From the NCBI RefSeq assembly GCF_003130205.1, contig NZ_NRDF01000002.1, forward strand, positions 46,328 through 110,327: 64,000 nt of DNA. The letters are read 5' to 3'. A model generated the notes under the pieces. That model was not told where the DNA came from. It searched no databases and saw only the letters and a list, made by a program, of their open reading frames with translations. Every line of letters begins with the position of its first letter. The stretch's first letter is position 1. The translations under genes were made by a program, and so were the position numbers. The DNA is from Aggregatibacter actinomycetemcomitans (GTDB lineage Bacteria > Pseudomonadota > Gammaproteobacteria > Enterobacterales > Pasteurellaceae). Below, piece after piece: positions 51,020-63,999 of the stretch.

Positions 51020-52807
51020 TTAGTTATACATCGCCTCAATCAGCTCTTTATAACGCTGTAAAATCACTTTTCGTCGTAATTTCAAGGTTGGTGTGATTTC
51101 TTCCAATTGCGTGCTGAATGCTTGGGGCAAAAGGGTGAAACGTTTAATTTGTTCCCAGCCTGCCAATTCTTTTTGTAACTCGTTAATTCGGCGTTCTAAC
51201 ATTTGAATAATCTCCGAATTTCTTAACAATTCCAAACGATCCTGATATTTGATGTTGACCTGTTTGGCGTAGTCTTCCAGTGCTGCATAGCAAGGCACGA
51301 TGAGGGCAGAGACGTATTTTTTCGCATCGGCGATGACGGCAATTTGTTCGATGAATTTATCTTTGCCGATTTTACTTTCCAGCACCTGCGGCGCGATGTA
51401 TTTGCCGTTGGCGGTTTTCATCAGTTCTTTAATGCGATCGGTGATGTATAAATTGCCGTCGGCATCGAATTCGCCGGCGTCGCCGGTTTTCAGGAAACCG
51501 TCTGTGGTGAAGGTATCGGCGGTTTCCTGTGGTTTTTTATAATAACCTTTCATCACCATGCCGCCACGCACCAAAATTTCGTTATTTTCGCCGATTTTTA
51601 CTTCCGCGCCCGGCATGAGGGTGCCGATAGAATTGGCGTTAAAGTTGAAATCATTCCAGCAGGAAACGGTGGCAGTGGTTTCCGTCATGCCGTAACCCAG
51701 TTTGATGTTTAAGCCGATACTGTGGAAAAACAAACCGATGGTCGGTTCCAATTTGGCACCACCACACGGCATCATACGAATGCGCCCGCCGAGTAAGGCG
51801 CGTAATTTACCGAGCACCAATTTATCGGCGAGGGCATGTTGTTGTTTTAACAGGAAGCCGATTTTCTGTTGCTTGGCAAGGGCATCGAAATGTTTGCGCC
51901 CGACGGCAATGGCCCAATTGAAAATCCATTGGCGCAGCTTCGGTGCATTATGCACTTTGTCCAAAATCGCCGCATAAATCTTCTCATAAAAACGAGGCAC
52001 GGCACACATCAACGTCGGACGAATCTCCATCAACGCCGCCCGCACTTGATTGGTGTCTTCAATGTAACAGTTGGTGGCACCGCGATGGAGCACATACGCC
52101 ACCCAAGCCCGCTCAAAAATGTGGGACAGCGGCAGAAAAGAAAGGGATACATCGGTATCATCCACCTGCAACGCCTGGTCGTGCGCCTTCAGCTGGTGCG
52201 CCAGATTGGCATAATCCAACATCACGCCTTTCGGTTCGCCGGTGGTGCCGGAGGTGTAAATCAGGGTGAATAAATCTTCCAGGCATTTGTCGTCCAGCCG
52301 TTGTTGCAATTGTGGTCGAGATTGCTCGTCCGCCATTTCAATAAAATCCTGCCAATGACAGGCTTTGGCGTGTTCCTGCAAATGAATGGTGCTTTTCATC
52401 GCCACGATTTTTATAAGCTTAGGGCATTCATCGGCGATGTCGAGCACTTGGTCATATTGTTCCTGATCGCCGACGAAAATGATCTTCATATCGGCATTAT
52501 TAATAATGAACTGCGCCTGTTTTGCGGTGTTGGTGGCATAAATCGGCACGGTCACTGCGCGCACCTGTAATATACCGATGTCGGTGATTGTCCAGCGCGG
52601 CATATTGTGTGCGAAAATACCGATTTTATCCTGAATATCAATATGATTGGCTAAAAGTGCCAGAGAGATGTGATCCACCTGCTGTTGCAGCTCCGCCCAG
52701 GAAATATCCAGCCGGTTATTGTCTTTGAAATAGCGAAGTGCGGTGCGATTTGCCAGTGTTTTTGCCTGATGGCGAATACGGTTGATAAAATGAAAATTGA
52801 GATCCAT
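51020..52807 (-). CDS. long-chain fatty acid--CoA ligase (AMP-forming)
   Basis: This 595-residue ANL-superfamily enzyme activates fatty acids with ATP and Co[20 protein letters not shown] near residue 180 is the P-loop, [15 protein letters not shown] near residue 375 the adenylate site, and [23 protein letters not shown] near residue 430 (cited as [12 protein letters not shown] and [11 protein letters not shown]) the hinge region. It belongs to the FAA1-like group (FadD15 type) and is not classical FadD. The start ending at 52807 ([15 protein letters not shown]) is preferred to one nine codons upstream, with only a weak ribosome-binding site. Confidence 0.92.
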   Translation of the reverse strand: MDLNFHFINRIRHQAKTLANRTALRYFKDNNRLDISWAELQQQVDHISLALLANHIDIQDKIGIFAHNMPRWTITDIGILQVRAVTVPIYATNTAKQAQFIINNADMKIIFVGDQEQYDQVLDIADECPKLIKIVAMKSTIHLQEHAKACHWQDFIEMADEQSRPQLQQRLDDKCLEDLFTLIYTSGTTGEPKGVMLDYANLAHQLKAHDQALQVDDTDVSLSFLPLSHIFERAWVAYVLHRGATNCYIEDTNQVRAALMEIRPTLMCAVPRFYEKIYAAILDKVHNAPKLRQWIFNWAIAVGRKHFDALAKQQKIGFLLKQQHALADKLVLGKLRALLGGRIRMMPCGGAKLEPTIGLFFHSIGLNIKLGYGMTETTATVSCWNDFNFNANSIGTLMPGAEVKIGENNEILVRGGMVMKGYYKKPQETADTFTTDGFLKTGDAGEFDADGNLYITDRIKELMKTANGKYIAPQVLESKIGKDKFIEQIAVIADAKKYVSALIVPCYAALEDYAKQVNIKYQDRLELLRNSEIIQMLERRINELQKELAGWEQIKRFTLLPQAFSTQLEEITPTLKLRRKVILQRYKELIEAMYN

Positions 52808-53004
52808 GGTTAAAAATCCAAAATCAGCTAACAATTGTGCGCTAATATAGCCGATTGACGATCAAAACTCTAGTAATAAAACCGCGTTTTGTGGGGATTT
52901 ATTGTGTCGGTACGGCAAGACATCAAGACAATTATCCCTACAATTCCCCGCAAAATACCGCTAAAATACACCGCACTTTTGTCTGATTTTTCCCAAGGAT
53001 TTTT

Positions 53005-56000
53005 ATGTCGCAGCCACGTTTCGTTCATTTGCAGGTTCACAGTGATTTTTCCATGATTGACGGTATCGCCAAGGTGAAGCCGTTGGTGAAAGCCTGTGTG
53101 GGAAGTGGTATGGTGGCGATGGGCCTGACGGATTTCACCAATTTTTGCGGTTTGGTGCGTTTTTACGGCGAGGCGTTGTCTTCCGGTGTGAAGCCGATTA
53201 TCGGGACGGATGTGTTGGTGCAAAGTGAACTGTGCGGCGATGAAAAATTCCGTTTAACCCTGCTGGCGAAGAATAACGAAGGTTATAAAAACATTACGTT
53301 ACTGCTTTCGAAAGCCTATGAACGCGGCTATGCCGATTTACCTTATATCGATCAGCAATGGCTGGTGGAACATCGCGCCGGGGTGATTGTGCTGTCCGGC
53401 GGGGTGAGCGGTGATGTGGGCAAGAAATTACTCAGAAGCAACACCGATGAACTAAAAAGTGCGGTGGATTTTTACCGTGAATTTTTCCCCGATCATTTCT
53501 ATTTAACCCTCACCCGCACAGGTCGCCCTGACGAAGAACGTTATATTAAAGCAGCGCTGGAACTGGCGGAAAAACAACAATTGCCGGTGGTGGCGACCAA
53601 CGATGTTTGTTTCTTGCAGACGGAGGATTTTGAAGCCCATGAAATTCGCGTGGCGATTCATGACGGTTTTACCTTGGACGACCCGAAGCGCCCGAAACTT
53701 TATACGTCGCAACAATATTTTCGCTCCGAACAGGAAATGTGCGATTTGTTCGCCGATGTGCCGAGCGCGTTGGAAAATACGGTGTTAATTGCACAGCGTT
53801 GTAATGTCACCATTCGTTTGGGCGAATATTTTCTGCCACAATTCCCGACCGGTGATTTAACTACGGAAGATTATCTGGTGAAGCGCGCCAAAGACGGCTT
53901 GGAAAAACGCTTAAAGGTGTTGTTCCCCGATGAAAAGGTGCGTGCCGAACGCCGCCCGGAATATGATGAACGGCTACAGGTTGAACTGGATGTGATTAAC
54001 CAAATGGGTTTCCCGGGCTATTTTTTGATCGTGATGGAGTTTATCCAATGGTCGAAAGATAATGACATTCCGGTGGGACCCGGGCGTGGTTCCGGGGCGG
54101 GATCTTTGGTGGCATATGCACTAAAAATTACCGATTTGGATCCGTTGGAATTCGATTTGCTCTTTGAGCGTTTCCTCAATCCGGAACGGGTTTCCATGCC
54201 TGACTTCGACGTGGATTTCTGCATGGACGGACGCGACCGCGTGATTGACCATGTGGCGGAAATGTACGGGCATGGTGCGGTGTCGCAAATCATTACCTTC
54301 GGTACTATGGCGGCAAAAGCGGTAATTCGCGATGTGGGGCGGGTGCTGGGGCAACCTTACGGCTTTGTGGATCGCATTTCCAAACTGGTGCCGCCGGATC
54401 CGGGTATGACCTTGGCTAAGGCCTTTGAAGCAGAATCGAAATTACAGGAAATTTATGACGCGGATGAAGAAGTACGTGCCATTATCGACATGGCGCGTAA
54501 ACTGGAAGGTGTCACGCGGAACGCCGGTAAACACGCCGGCGGGGTGGTGATTTCACCGACCCTGATCACGGATTTCTCGCCACTGTATTGCGATTCGGAA
54601 GGCAGACACCCGGTCACCCACTTCGATAAAAATGATGTGGAATATGCCGGTTTGGTGAAGTTTGACTTCCTCGGTTTGCGCACCTTGACCATTATTAAAT
54701 GGGCGCTGGATATGATTAACGCCCGCATGGAAAAAGAAGGCAAGCCGTTGGTGGACATCAGCGCCATTCCGTTAGACGACCAACAATCCTTCGATGTGCT
54801 ACTGAATGCGGAAACCACGGCGGTGTTCCAGCTGGAATCGCGCGGTATGAAAGATTTGATCAAACGCCTGAAACCTGACTGTTTTGAAGACATTATCGCG
54901 TTGGTGGCGTTGTTCCGTCCAGGTCCGTTGCAATCAGGCATGGTGGATAATTTTATCGACCGCAAACACGGACGGGAGGAAGTATCTTACCCCGACGCTA
55001 ATTATCAGCACGAATCCCTCAAACCGATTTTGGAACCGACCTACGGCATTATTTTGTATCAGGAACAGGTGATGCAAATCGCCCAAGTGTTGGCGGGCTA
55101 TACGTTGGGCGGCGCGGACTTGCTGCGCCGTGCCATGGGGAAGAAAAAACCGGAGGAAATGGCGAAGCAACGTTCCGTGTTTGAAGAAGGCGCGGTGAAA
55201 AACGGCGTGGACGGCGGACTTGCTATGAAGATCTTCGACCTGGTGGAAAAATTCGCCGGTTACGGTTTTAACAAATCCCACTCCGCCGCCTATGCGTTGG
55301 TGTCTTATCAAACTCTGTGGCTGAAAGCCCATTATCCGGCGGAATTTATGGCAGCAGTGATGACCTCGGAAATGGATAACACGGACAAAATTGTAGGCCT
55401 ATACGACGAATGTATGCGCATGGGGTTAAAAGTAGTGCCACCCGACATTAACACCGGTAAACACCATTTCAGCGTGAATGAAAACGGCGAAATCGTGTAC
55501 GGAATCGGTGCCATCAAAGGCGTGGGTGAAGGCCCTATTGCCGCATTGGTGGAAGCGCGTGAAAAGAACGGGATCTTTAAAAACCTGTTTGATTTATGCG
55601 CCCGTGTGGATTTAAAGAAAATCAACCGACGCACCTTTGAAAGCCTGATTAAATCCGGTGCTTTCGATAAACTCGGACCGCACCGCGCCGCGCTACAGCA
55701 AAATCTGGAAGATGCGCTGCGTGCTTCCGATCAACACGCGAAAGACGAAGCCTTAGGGCAGGTGGACATGTTTGGTGTGCTGACGGAAACTAACGAGGAA
55801 GTAGAAAATTCCTACGCCAACATCGCACCTTGGAAGGAAAAGACCATTTTGGACGGCGAACGGGAAACCTTAGGTTTGTATCTAAGCAGCCACCCGGTAA
55901 CCCGTTATTTGAAAGAATTGGCGCATTATAGCCCCGTTCGTTTGAAAGAGTTGGTGCCGAATTATCGCGGGCAAATGAGCACCGCCAGCGGTTTGGTGAT

Positions 56001-56481
56001 TAACACCCGCGTTGCGGTGACGAAAAAAGGCAACCATATCGGTATCGCCACCATTGATGACCGTTCCGGTCGATTGGATTTAACCTTATTCGGTGAAGCC
56101 TTGGAAAAATTCGGCGAGAAACTGCAAAAAGACACGGTGATCGTGGTTTCCGGGCAAGTGAGTTTTGATGATTTCTCGCAGGGGTTGCGTATGTCCGTGC
56201 GTGATCTGATGACCATCGACGAAGCCCGTGCCCGTTATGCCAAAAGCCTGGCGATTTGCTTGTCGCAAGAGCAAATCACATCGCAATTCATTAAACAATT
56301 TAAAGGCATTTTACAGCCTTACAGCGGCAATTCGCTGCTGGTGCATATTTACTACCAAAGCCCGCAGGGCAGGGCGCTGGTTAAAATGGGCGTGCAATGG
56401 TCAGTCAACCCGACGGACGAACTGCTCACCGAACTGGCGGCATTGTTGGGTGAAAGTGCGGTGGAATTGGAGTTTGAATAG
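53005..56481 (+). CDS. dnaE: DNA polymerase III alpha subunit
   Basis: This 1158-residue replicative polymerase has an N-terminal PHP domain ([19 protein letters not shown]). The polymerase core contains the catalytic aspartates in [16 protein letters not shown] near residue 400. Downstream are the beta-binding region, an OB fold near residue 990 ([18 protein letters not shown]) and the C-terminal tau-binding part. The length equals E. coli DnaE within two residues. It is separated from an IS remnant by an uptake-signal terminator. Confidence 0.98.
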   Translation: MSQPRFVHLQVHSDFSMIDGIAKVKPLVKACVGSGMVAMGLTDFTNFCGLVRFYGEALSSGVKPIIGTDVLVQSELCGDEKFRLTLLAKNNEGYKNITLLLSKAYERGYADLPYIDQQWLVEHRAGVIVLSGGVSGDVGKKLLRSNTDELKSAVDFYREFFPDHFYLTLTRTGRPDEERYIKAALELAEKQQLPVVATNDVCFLQTEDFEAHEIRVAIHDGFTLDDPKRPKLYTSQQYFRSEQEMCDLFADVPSALENTVLIAQRCNVTIRLGEYFLPQFPTGDLTTEDYLVKRAKDGLEKRLKVLFPDEKVRAERRPEYDERLQVELDVINQMGFPGYFLIVMEFIQWSKDNDIPVGPGRGSGAGSLVAYALKITDLDPLEFDLLFERFLNPERVSMPDFDVDFCMDGRDRVIDHVAEMYGHGAVSQIITFGTMAAKAVIRDVGRVLGQPYGFVDRISKLVPPDPGMTLAKAFEAESKLQEIYDADEEVRAIIDMARKLEGVTRNAGKHAGGVVISPTLITDFSPLYCDSEGRHPVTHFDKNDVEYAGLVKFDFLGLRTLTIIKWALDMINARMEKEGKPLVDISAIPLDDQQSFDVLLNAETTAVFQLESRGMKDLIKRLKPDCFEDIIALVALFRPGPLQSGMVDNFIDRKHGREEVSYPDANYQHESLKPILEPTYGIILYQEQVMQIAQVLAGYTLGGADLLRRAMGKKKPEEMAKQRSVFEEGAVKNGVDGGLAMKIFDLVEKFAGYGFNKSHSAAYALVSYQTLWLKAHYPAEFMAAVMTSEMDNTDKIVGLYDECMRMGLKVVPPDINTGKHHFSVNENGEIVYGIGAIKGVGEGPIAALVEAREKNGIFKNLFDLCARVDLKKINRRTFESLIKSGAFDKLGPHRAALQQNLEDALRASDQHAKDEALGQVDMFGVLTETNEEVENSYANIAPWKEKTILDGERETLGLYLSSHPVTRYLKELAHYSPVRLKELVPNYRGQMSTASGLVINTRVAVTKKGNHIGIATIDDRSGRLDLTLFGEALEKFGEKLQKDTVIVVSGQVSFDDFSQGLRMSVRDLMTIDEARARYAKSLAICLSQEQITSQFIKQFKGILQPYSGNSLLVHIYYQSPQGRALVKMGVQWSVNPTDELLTELAALLGESAVELEFE

Positions 56482-56488
56482 ATAAGGA

Positions 56489-56530
56489 AAAGTGCGGTTA
56501 AAAAAATGATTGTTTTTTCAACCGCACTTT
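56489..56530 (+). terminator. uptake-signal hairpin terminator of dnaE
   Basis: AAAGTGCGGTT (56489-56499) and AACCGCACTTT (56520-56530) pair perfectly, with A-rich and T-rich inner flanks extending the stem. It starts 8 bases after the dnaE stop. Confidence 0.85.
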
Positions 56531-57495
56531 GATCTACACCCCAAAAAAACCGGCATCTAATTTGAGGTGTAGATTATGTCCTATTCTTATCAATTTCGTT
56601 TAAAAATTATCAAGCCGGTCACCGAGCAGGATTTTGGTATCCGTGAGGTGGTTAAACTTCATCAGATTCCTCATTTTCAAGTCATTTATTGGTTAAAAGC
56701 CTCTCGTGAAAGAGGGCTTGATCGCGTAAAATTGCCTTATGCTAAACCCAAAACCCAAAACCCAAAACCCAAAACCAAAAATCCAAAATCCAAAATCCAA
56801 AATCCAAAATCCAAAACCTAAAACCTCCAAAATTCTGAAACCCCAAATGAAAAGAACGCAGATTGAAATGGCTGAAACAAGCGACTTTTCACCACAAGCT
56901 TTTAAAAAGCTGAAACGGGAACCCGCCCTTGCAAAAGCAGATATTGATTATCTAAAAAAGTTAGGGCAATTGGACGATCAAAAACGACGGCAGAAAAAAG
57001 AAAAGCCATCAAAAAGTTAAAGGAAAAGCAAGGTTATAGCCGGGAGAATTTCGACCTTGATGGACTTAGCGAACCGGGAAATTATTGCTTATAGTTTTTC
57101 TACGAGCCCCAAGTTTTCGCCGGTGAAAAAGATGTTAGAGGAGGGGCTTAGTCGTCTAAAACCGACAGACTGCCCGATTATTCACAGCGACCGGGATATA
57201 TTATATGGCACGGCAGAATGGGTTGAACATGTTAGAGGGGAAAGCCATGCAAAGCATGAACCGCCGAGGAAATTGCGACGACAATGCAGTGATTGAAAGT
57301 TTTTTTGCTATCTTGAAATCAGAATGTTTTTACTCATGCACTTACACCTCTATTGCTGAATTATAGACGGAGATTGAAGAATATTTGGTGTATTACAACG
57401 AAAAACGAATTAAACTCAATTTAAAAGGATTGAGCACGATACAATACCGTGATCAATACTTAAGTTAGCTAACCTGTCCAACTTTTGGGGACAGA
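56531..57495 (+). mobile_element. decayed IS3-family (IS150-group) insertion sequence
   Basis: The remnant begins with GATCTACACCCCAAAA (56531) and ends with a typical IS150-group terminus, ACCTGTCCAACTTTTGGGG through 57495. orfA (from ATG 56576, MSYSYQFRLKIIKPVTEQDF) is disrupted by a heptanucleotide tract at 56744-56826 and resumes in another frame to about 57020. Only the distal part of the orfB integrase remains, in shifted frames: DLANREIIAYSFSTSP (57060 on), IHSDRDILYG, then DNAVIESFFAILKSECFY with a TAG near 57364 and YLVYYNEKRIKLNLKGL to TAG 57468. At about 965 bases it is shorter than a complete element of this group, so part of orfB is lost. It cannot transpose by itself. Confidence 0.85.
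56744..56826 (+). repeat. heptanucleotide tandem tract (AAACCCA / AAAATCC)
   Basis: Twelve tandem units occur: four AAACCCA, one 6-base variant, five AAAATCC and two AAAACCT. A 7-base unit changes reading frame with every gain or loss, and one frame through it encodes KPKTQNPKPKT. The tract lies inside the orfA remnant of the IS, at the point where the frame breaks. Confidence 0.92.
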
Positions 57496-57957
57496 TTACT
57501 TTCTATTTGTATTATTTGCTTTACATCGCTTTCTCAGTTCCCAACGTGCTTAGTGGCACAGCGACATTCCCCGTTAGATAAAATAAAATTAAAGGTGCTG
57601 TGCTCTGTCAATACATTACTAATTTATTAAATTGCTTAGAAAATTTGTTCTTCACTTGCCTTTTTATGGAAGTGTTTTTTTATTCTTCCGCCATGTAACA
57701 AAATGCCGTTTTAGAATCGATGCTTCCGATGAGGTAGTAGAAGGATTTGTTTATGTCAGGTAGCTACACAAATCTGTTTCTAACCTTTACTTAGCATAAC
57801 CACACAATGAGTTCAGATTTAACACTATAATTTGATGAATTTCAATATTTGCACACCGTGCATTGTTAGATCAAGCTTGTTGGTTTTATAGCGGATTCGG
57901 CTAAAAAAATGACCGCACTTTTGAAGCAAAAGTGCGGTCGGCTCTTGAGTTAGATTT
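57496..57957. other. gap between the IS remnant and the catalase gene
   Basis: About 460 bases of A+T-rich DNA lie here without a gene I can support. The only clear structure is the uptake-signal terminator at 57911-57939. A short minus-strand frame that overlaps the catalase end has no ribosome-binding site or recognisable content. Confidence 0.6.
57911..57939 (-). terminator. uptake-signal hairpin terminator of the catalase gene
   Basis: GACCGCACTTTTG / CAAAAGTGCGGTC is a perfect 13-base stem with a 3-base loop. In the minus direction it is followed by ATTTTTTT. It is 21 bases past the catalase stop. Confidence 0.92.
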
Positions 57958-57960
57958 GAA

Positions 57961-59415
57961 TTAAGCAAGTTTTGCGCGAATGGCGTTTGCCAATTCCGTA
58001 TTAACGCGTTCAAAGTGTACCAACTGGTGTTCCACGACGACTTCGTCGGTGACTTCTGCGAGGCTGGCGGCGAAGTTACCGGCGAGGCGGTCGCGTTGGG
58101 CGGCGTCCATAATGGCGTAAAGCGCAGCAGGTTGCGAGTAATAATCTTCGTCGTAATCACGGAAATTAAAGTGCGCGCCTTCACGTTCCAGTTGCAATGA
58201 CGGGCCTTGATCGTGGGTTGGCACATAGGTGTCAAAGCGGTTTGGAGCATAGTTCGGGTGTGTGCCGCCGTTGTTATCTACGCGCATTGCACCGTCACGG
58301 TGGGTGGTGTGATACGGGCATTTTGGCGCATTCACCGGAATTTGGTGGTGGTTTACGCCCAAGCGGTAGCGTTGTGCATCTTGATAAGAGAATAAACGAC
58401 CCTGCAACATACGATCCGGCGAGAAGCCGATGCCGGGCACGTTGTTGTTCGGCGCGAAAGCGGCTTGCTCCACTTCAGCAAAATAGTTTTGCGGATTGCG
58501 ATTCAGTTCCAACACGCCTACATCAATCAACGGATAATCTTTGTGCGGCCATACTTTGGTTAAGTCAAAGCTGTAATTGTGTTTTTCTGCATCGGCTTCC
58601 GGCATGATTTGAATTTTCACGTTCCAACGGGGGAAATTGCCGTTGGCAATGGCATCATATAAATCACGTTGGCTGGATTCGCGATCTTCACCCACCACCT
58701 TCGCCGCTTCTGCGTTGGTTAAGAATTTATGACCTTGTTGGGTTTTGAAGTGGAATTTCACCCAAAAGCGTTCGTTGTCGGCATTGATAAAGCTGTAAGT
58801 GTGGCTGCCGTAGCCGTTCATGTTGCGCAGACTTGCGGGAATGCCACGATCGCTGAACAGAATCATAATTTGGTGCATGGATTCCGGGTGGCGCGACCAG
58901 AAATCCCACGCGGCGGTGGCATCACGTAAGTTAGTTTGCGGGTTGCGTTTTTGAGTGTGGATGAAATCCGGGAATTTAAGCGGGTCGCGAATGAAGAACA
59001 CCGGCGTGTTATTGCCCACTAAGTCCCAGTTGCCTTGTTCGGTGTAGAATTTCAACGAAAAACCGCGTACATCGCGTTCTGCGTCGGCGGCACCGCGTTC
59101 GCCGGCAACGGTGGAAAAGCGCAACAGCACATCCGTTTGTTTGCCCACTTCGCTAAACAGCGCGGCTTTGGTGTATTGGGTGATGTCGTGGGTGACGGTG
59201 AATGTACCGAATGCGGCGGAACCTTTGGCGTGCACCACGCGCTCAGGAATGCGCTCGCGGGCAAAGTGGGCCAGTTTTTCTTGATACCACACATCTTGTA
59301 ACAACAACGGACCGCGTGGGCCGGCACTCATGGTGTTGTCATTATCCACCACCGGCGCGCCGGCAGCAGTAGTCAATGTGGCAGAGTTATGATCGAAAGG
59401 GCATTTTGCTGACAT
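57961..59415 (-). CDS. katA: monofunctional haem catalase
   Basis: This clade-3 type small-subunit catalase (484 residues from [10 protein letters not shown]) disproportionates hydrogen peroxide. The catalytic His is in [18 protein letters not shown] near residue 55, the Asn in [14 protein letters not shown] near 128, and the haem-ligand Tyr in [14 protein letters not shown] near 338. I chose the second ATG (ending 59415), which has AAGGAA at proper distance; the ATG at 59421 abuts that site. Aggregatibacter and Haemophilus carry one such enzyme (KatA/HktE). A sigma-70 promoter is visible upstream. Confidence 0.96.
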   Translation of the reverse strand: MSAKCPFDHNSATLTTAAGAPVVDNDNTMSAGPRGPLLLQDVWYQEKLAHFARERIPERVVHAKGSAAFGTFTVTHDITQYTKAALFSEVGKQTDVLLRFSTVAGERGAADAERDVRGFSLKFYTEQGNWDLVGNNTPVFFIRDPLKFPDFIHTQKRNPQTNLRDATAAWDFWSRHPESMHQIMILFSDRGIPASLRNMNGYGSHTYSFINADNERFWVKFHFKTQQGHKFLTNAEAAKVVGEDRESSQRDLYDAIANGNFPRWNVKIQIMPEADAEKHNYSFDLTKVWPHKDYPLIDVGVLELNRNPQNYFAEVEQAAFAPNNNVPGIGFSPDRMLQGRLFSYQDAQRYRLGVNHHQIPVNAPKCPYHTTHRDGAMRVDNNGGTHPNYAPNRFDTYVPTHDQGPSLQLEREGAHFNFRDYDEDYYSQPAALYAIMDAAQRDRLAGNFAASLAEVTDEVVVEHQLVHFERVNTELANAIRAKLA

Positions 59416-59484
59416 AATCATTTCCTTAATTTTTGAGTAGTAGAGTAAAAAATATCCATTTTCATGGATGATCGATTGACAAAA

Positions 59485-59512
59485 ATTATAAATACCGCCA
59501 AAAAGTTCTCAA
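59485..59512 (-). promoter_or_regulatory. candidate promoter of the catalase gene
   Basis: On the minus strand TTGAGA (59507-59512) and TATAAT (59485-59490) are separated by 16 bases, 69 bases before the start. An OxyR site would be expected just upstream but was not identified. Confidence 0.6.
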
Positions 59513-59678
59513 TCTATTAAATTAATAATATTTGACGATTAAAAAATAACTATTAATAGTTAGAATTGATTTAATCAAGAAAAAGAAATGAGAAAAGAAG
59601 ATGATCGCACGTTGATCTGCACCCTAAAACAGGGCGGATCAAAGTGCGGTCATTTTCAACGGTGTTTTTTCTGGCTGA

Positions 59679-61085
<1,407 letters not shown>

Positions 61086-61279
61086 TCAACTATTATGTTG
61101 TTAAGTCGGTTTTCAATATTGTAACAGTCGGGTAGATAGTTTCAAATTTTTTTCTAAAAAAATATTGAAATATTTTGTCTTGATGGAAATACGTTAGATT
61201 ATATTCAATAAAAATTTTCTTTTATTGAATAGAGTTTAATTTTTGACTCAGTAAGTAAAATCAGTGCTAAAAACAAACA

Positions 61280-61322
61280 AAAGTGCGGTCAGAAAAAATA
61301 ATATTTTTTCTGACCGCACTTT
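61280..61322 (-). terminator. near-perfect uptake-signal palindrome, terminator of argH
   Basis: Arms 61280-61299 and 61303-61322 pair over 20 bases with a 3-base loop; the core is AAAGTGCGGTCAGAAAAAAT. The hairpin lies 12 bases after the argH stop and has a T-run inside the 3' arm. Confidence 0.9.
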
Positions 61323-61334
61323 ACGACGTATTTC

Positions 61335-62708
61335 CTACGCAAATCGGGCTTTTGCATCTGCGATGGCTTCGGCAATGCGCAACGGTGAAACCCCGCCTTT
61401 GGCGGCACGTTTGTCTAAGCAGGATTGCAGAGACAGAATATTGTATACATCGTCCGACACTTTTTCACAGAATTGACGGAATTCCGGAATGGTCAATTCT
61501 TCCAACGCCTTGTGTTGCTTGATGGCATACACTACGGTTTCGCCCACGATATGGTGGGAATCGCGGAACGGCACGCCTTTAGCCACCAAATAATCCGCCA
61601 ATTCGGTGGCGTTGGAGTAGCCTTTGAGGGCGGATTCGCGGGTACGTTCCACGTTCACTTTAATATCATCCAACACCAAAGACGCCATATCTAAGCAATC
61701 CTGCCAGGTATCCAACGCATCGAAAATGCCTTTTTTGTCTTCCTGCATATCTTTGTTATAGGCCAATGGTAAGCCTTTTAGCGTCATCAGCATAGCGTTT
61801 AAGGCGCCGATAACCCGTCCCGCTTTTCCGCGAATCAATTCGCAGGCATCAGGATTTTTCTTTTGCGGCATAAGGGAAGAACCGGAGGTCACGCGATCGG
61901 AGAGTTCCACGAAATTGGATTCGCCGCTGTTGAAAATAATCATGTCTTCGGCGAAACGGGATAAATGCACCATGCTAAGGGACGCGGAGGAAAGCAGTTC
62001 GACGATGTGATCGCGGTCGGACACGCTGTCCAAACTATTGCGGGTGGCGAAGGCAAAATCCAGATCCTTGGCGAGCTGTTCGCGATCGATAGGGTATGCC
62101 GTGCCGGCAAGGGCGCCGCTACCCAGCGGGCAGCTGTTCATGCGACGGTAAGCGTCGGCTAAACGGGAATAATCACGATCCAGCATTTCTACATACGCCA
62201 TGCACCAATGTGCAAAGGTAATCGGCTGGGCGCGTTGCAGGTGGGTGTAGCCCGGCATTACGGCATCCTGATTGTTCTCTGCGGTGAGCATCAATTTACG
62301 TTGTAAGTCACGAATGGAATGCTGCAATTCGGCAACCCGCTGTTTACACCACATTTTGATGTCGAGCGCCACTTGGTCGTTGCGGCTACGCCCGGTGTGC
62401 AGTTTTTTGCCCAAATTACCCACTTTATCAATGAGTTTACTTTCCACCCAGCTGTGAATGTCTTCCGCATCATCTTGTAAAATCGCGTGCGGATTTGACC
62501 GCACTTCAATTAATAATTCGTTCAGCGCCTGTTCTAGTTGTTGCTGTTCCTGCGCATCTAAAATGCCCACGGAGACCAGCGCTTTCGACCAGCCGATTGA
62601 GCCTTCAATGTCTTGTTCCGCCAAGCGGTAGTCAAAGCGTAATGAATCGTTAAAGTTTTTAAAACGCTTATCCGCAGCTTGCGTGAAGCGCCCACCCCAA
62701 AGTGCCAT
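61335..62708 (-). CDS. argH: argininosuccinate lyase
   Basis: ArgH (457 residues) releases arginine and fumarate in the last step of arginine synthesis. [20 protein letters not shown] is the family start, [16 protein letters not shown] near residue 105 and [16 protein letters not shown] near 152 hold the catalytic Thr/His, and [19 protein letters not shown] near 275 is the fumarate-lyase signature with the catalytic Ser. No other arg gene is adjacent. Confidence 0.97.
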   Translation of the reverse strand: MALWGGRFTQAADKRFKNFNDSLRFDYRLAEQDIEGSIGWSKALVSVGILDAQEQQQLEQALNELLIEVRSNPHAILQDDAEDIHSWVESKLIDKVGNLGKKLHTGRSRNDQVALDIKMWCKQRVAELQHSIRDLQRKLMLTAENNQDAVMPGYTHLQRAQPITFAHWCMAYVEMLDRDYSRLADAYRRMNSCPLGSGALAGTAYPIDREQLAKDLDFAFATRNSLDSVSDRDHIVELLSSASLSMVHLSRFAEDMIIFNSGESNFVELSDRVTSGSSLMPQKKNPDACELIRGKAGRVIGALNAMLMTLKGLPLAYNKDMQEDKKGIFDALDTWQDCLDMASLVLDDIKVNVERTRESALKGYSNATELADYLVAKGVPFRDSHHIVGETVVYAIKQHKALEELTIPEFRQFCEKVSDDVYNILSLQSCLDKRAAKGGVSPLRIAEAIADAKARFA

Positions 62709-62820
62709 AGAACCCTCTGATTGTTATTTGTGAAATCGGTTAAAAAATATATCACAGAAACAAAAAAGGCGATCAACAAAAATCTGCTTTTTGTGACCGC
62801 ACTTTTTGCTTAATTGACGG

Positions 62821-63609
62821 TTATTTTAATAAATCTTCGTTTTTCGCGTGAATCCATTTGCCGCGTTTTTTATCCATGTATTGAAAATATTCGTTGGCAA
62901 AGGTGCCTTGCGCACAGGTCAGTTTGTCGCGGCGGGTATTGACATCTTTGTTTTCCAATGCCTTATTTAAGGTGTCCGGACCGGTGAGGACAAACACGCC
63001 GCCGTCAATACGACGGTTTTCGATATTATCAATAATAATGTCCAGGGTTTCTTTCAAAAACGGATTGCCTTTGCGGCTGGCTAAAAAGAAATTGGTGTAA
63101 CGACCACGGCGCGTAATGAGCACTTCGTCATCTTCGGGATCAATCATCTTATCCAAATTGCCGACCAAATGGCCGTCGATGTCCATGTAAATACCACCGT
63201 CGTGGTAGAGCGTGAATAAACGCCAGAAATCCGCCTGCGCTGCGCCGTCGGTGAGTCTGCTATACGCGGCGAACGTACGCGTATCGGCGTTTTTTTCAAT
63301 ATAATCGCTGCGCGCTTCGGTGCTCACATAACGGTAATCATAACCAGGCGAAAACAGGCGATTGACCAAATAGTTACAATAAATCGGTAAGGTAACTTGG
63401 TTGCTGTAGTTGGTTTGCCAGATGACTTTATTGATTTTGCCGGGCTTATTGGTTGGGCATCTTGCCGGGCTGAATTCCGGAATGGTAAAGCGCTTTTTCG
63501 GAAAAATCGCGTGGAACGGGTAACTTAGGATTTTGACAATATTGCCGGCTAAACGTAACAAGCCGTTAGAAATAAGAAGTGCGGTCTGATTTTTAATTGG
63601 TTTATTCAT
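62821..63609 (-). CDS. glycosyltransferase with DXD motif (GT32-like, Gly_transf_sug)
   Basis: This 262-residue protein has [11 protein letters not shown] near residue 63 and [21 protein letters not shown] near residue 125 (core [14 protein letters not shown]). [11 protein letters not shown] supplies the DxD metal/nucleotide-sugar site of the OCH1/GT32 group. The N-terminus has a weak hydrophobic stretch ([16 protein letters not shown]) that may bind the membrane. Such enzymes add sugars to capsule or lipooligosaccharide in Pasteurellaceae; donor and acceptor are unknown here. It is a single gene between argH and the tRNA cluster. Confidence 0.85.
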   Translation of the reverse strand: MNKPIKNQTALLISNGLLRLAGNIVKILSYPFHAIFPKKRFTIPEFSPARCPTNKPGKINKVIWQTNYSNQVTLPIYCNYLVNRLFSPGYDYRYVSTEARSDYIEKNADTRTFAAYSRLTDGAAQADFWRLFTLYHDGGIYMDIDGHLVGNLDKMIDPEDDEVLITRRGRYTNFFLASRKGNPFLKETLDIIIDNIENRRIDGGVFVLTGPDTLNKALENKDVNTRRDKLTCAQGTFANEYFQYMDKKRGKWIHAKNEDLLK

Positions 63610-63717
63610 TCAATGAATCCGTTGATGCAACTGAAAAATTGGGCGTACTTTATCACTTTACGCCAAAAGAATAAATGTTCTGAACCTGTTGAAATAAAAT
63701 AATTAAAGGGAAGTGAG

Positions 63718-63793
63718 TGGTGGGCGATACCGGTCTCGAACCAGTGCCCCCCTCCTTGTAAGGGAGGTGCTCTCCCAACTGAGCTAATCGCCC
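63718..63793 (-). tRNA. tRNA-Val (anticodon UAC), copy 1
   Basis: On the minus strand this 76-base cloverleaf runs from GGGCGATTAGCTCAG to CCA, with anticodon loop CTTACAA, the arm GGTTCGAGACC and encoded CCA. It differs from the two other copies by one base in the variable loop (GGGGGC in place of GGGGTC). It is the most distal of the three in the direction of transcription. Confidence 0.97.
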
Positions 63794-63820
63794 GACGAAT
63801 CGGCACTTTAAGATTTTAAG

Positions 63821-63896
63821 TGGTGGGCGATACCGGTCTCGAACCAGTGACCCCCTCCTTGTAAGGGAGGTGCTCTCCCAACTGAGCTAATCGCCC
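63821..63896 (-). tRNA. tRNA-Val (anticodon UAC), copy 2
   Basis: This 76-base tRNA has an encoded CCA and is identical to copy 3. A 27-base spacer (63794-63820) separates it from copy 1, and the same spacer (63897-63923) separates it from copy 3. Confidence 0.97.
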
Positions 63897-63923
63897 GACG
63901 AATCGGCACTTTAAGATTTTAAG

Positions 63924-63999
63924 TGGTGGGCGATACCGGTCTCGAACCAGTGACCCCCTCCTTGTAAGGGAGGTGCTCTCCCAACTGAGCTAATCGCCC
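63924..63999 (-). tRNA. tRNA-Val (anticodon UAC), copy 3
   Basis: This 76-base tRNA with encoded CCA has its 5' end one base from the window edge. Further tRNA genes or the promoter should lie just outside. Confidence 0.96.

Noticed and set aside
56744..56826. Telomere-like or CRISPR-like repeat
   Set aside because: The unit is 7 bases, tandem and without spacers, so it is a microsatellite, not a CRISPR. A chromosome end is not expected here.
57825..58250. Minus-strand frame of 141 codons at the end of the catalase gene
   Set aside because: Most of it is the catalase sequence in another frame, and the rest crosses the catalase terminator.
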